This document shows positions 54,089 through 54,215 of a stretch of DNA of 54,215 nt, piece after piece. A program made the position numbers and the translations under genes. The stretch spans positions 130,506 through 184,720 of the forward strand of contig JASLQF010000044.1 in NCBI GenBank assembly GCA_030744625.1. The letters run 5' to 3'. The notes below the pieces were generated by a model, which searched no databases, was not told where the DNA came from, and saw nothing but the letters and a program-made list of their open reading frames with translations. Within the stretch, counting starts at the first letter, position 1; the number at the start of each line of letters is the position of its first letter. Source of the stretch: Rhodospirillales bacterium. GTDB lineage: Bacteria; Pseudomonadota; Alphaproteobacteria; Rhodospirillales; JASLQF01.

Positions 54089-54215
54089 TGACAAACTAGT
54101 CCACGGAAGCGGCGGGATTTGACCAGCCGCGGGCGGAGCAAAACTCTGCCACCTGTAGCCTTCGATCCTTTTCGGGATGGAAGGTGTGAGGATGTACACC
54201 GTGGACCTTTATCTA
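54089..54215 (+). mobile_element. IS21-family insertion sequence, left end (continues beyond window)
   Basis: The element appears to start at TGACAAACTAGTCCACGG, beginning with TG as IS21-family ends do. It is followed by a ~100-bp subterminal region with GC-rich repeats, and then the first codons of an IstA-type transposase. It interrupts the SIMPL gene. The right end and any target duplication are outside the window. Confidence 0.7.
54192..54215 (+). CDS. istA: IstA-type transposase, first eight codons
   Basis: GTGAGG precedes an ATG at 54192 that reads MYTVDLYL to the end of the window. IS21 IstA proteins characteristically begin with (M)xTVDLY followed by a helix-turn-helix. Only eight residues are visible, so the call rests on this start and on the element's end sequence. 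Confidence 0.6.

Overview
The window is GC-rich DNA that looks like an alphaproteobacterial chromosome, most likely Rhodospirillales-like. That placement is inferred from a DUF2336 protein beside a FixL/FixJ-like pair, PAS-rich kinases, and protein sequences resembling Magnetospirillum/Thauera-type aromatic enzymes. No rRNA, tRNA or CRISPR array was found.

Layout. 0-10.6 kb holds the 3' end of a SPOR-domain gene whose stop codon is hit by a 264-bp MITE-like palindrome, then a MORN-repeat lipoprotein, an orphan LivH-type permease, a divergent nucleotide-cyclase-like protein, DUF2336, a two-component pair and two tandem GNAT acetyltransferases. 10.6-27.4 kb is an anaerobic benzoyl-CoA degradation island. 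It has a complete class I (ATP-dependent) benzoyl-CoA reductase set bcrC-B-A-D with its 2[4Fe-4S] ferredoxin, the ring hydratase dch and ring-opening hydrolase oah, and divergently korAB (2-oxoacid:ferredoxin oxidoreductase, the expected source of reduced ferredoxin). It also has a TetR regulator, a BadH-like SDR, a crotonase-family protein, an unlinked second bcrB, and a UspA/CBS/transporter block.

27.5-30 kb carries small membrane, TPR and hydroxylase-like genes. 30-38 kb is a four-gene signalling operon: a PAS-rich kinase with an in-frame stop at codon 40, a single-domain receiver, a hybrid kinase, and a receiver-adenylate cyclase. 38-53.6 kb is a catabolic/accessory stretch: aminotransferase, SDR, molybdopterin oxidoreductase, GntR, a hydantoinase/oxoprolinase A-B fusion, M20 hydrolase, LLM oxidoreductase, a PLP enzyme, DUF302 and a crotonyl-CoA reductase-like MDR. 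The window ends in an IS21-family element that has cut a SIMPL-domain gene.

How it works together. Three intergenic regions of the aromatic island carry the same palindrome, ATACT(A/G)-N6-TAGTAT: before the orphan bcrB, between the crotonase gene and tetR, and between oah and korA. I infer that it is the operator of the island's TetR protein. At oah the palindrome exactly fills the 18-bp spacer of a TTGAAC/TATAAT promoter. An FNR-like box (TTGAC-N4-ATCAA) sits at -61.5 of that promoter and about -40.5 of a candidate korA promoter. This suggests joint control by an aromatic-pathway ligand and by anoxia. No dedicated Zn-dependent 6-hydroxycyclohex-1-ene-1-carbonyl-CoA dehydrogenase (had) is visible, and the BadH-like SDR is the local candidate for that step.
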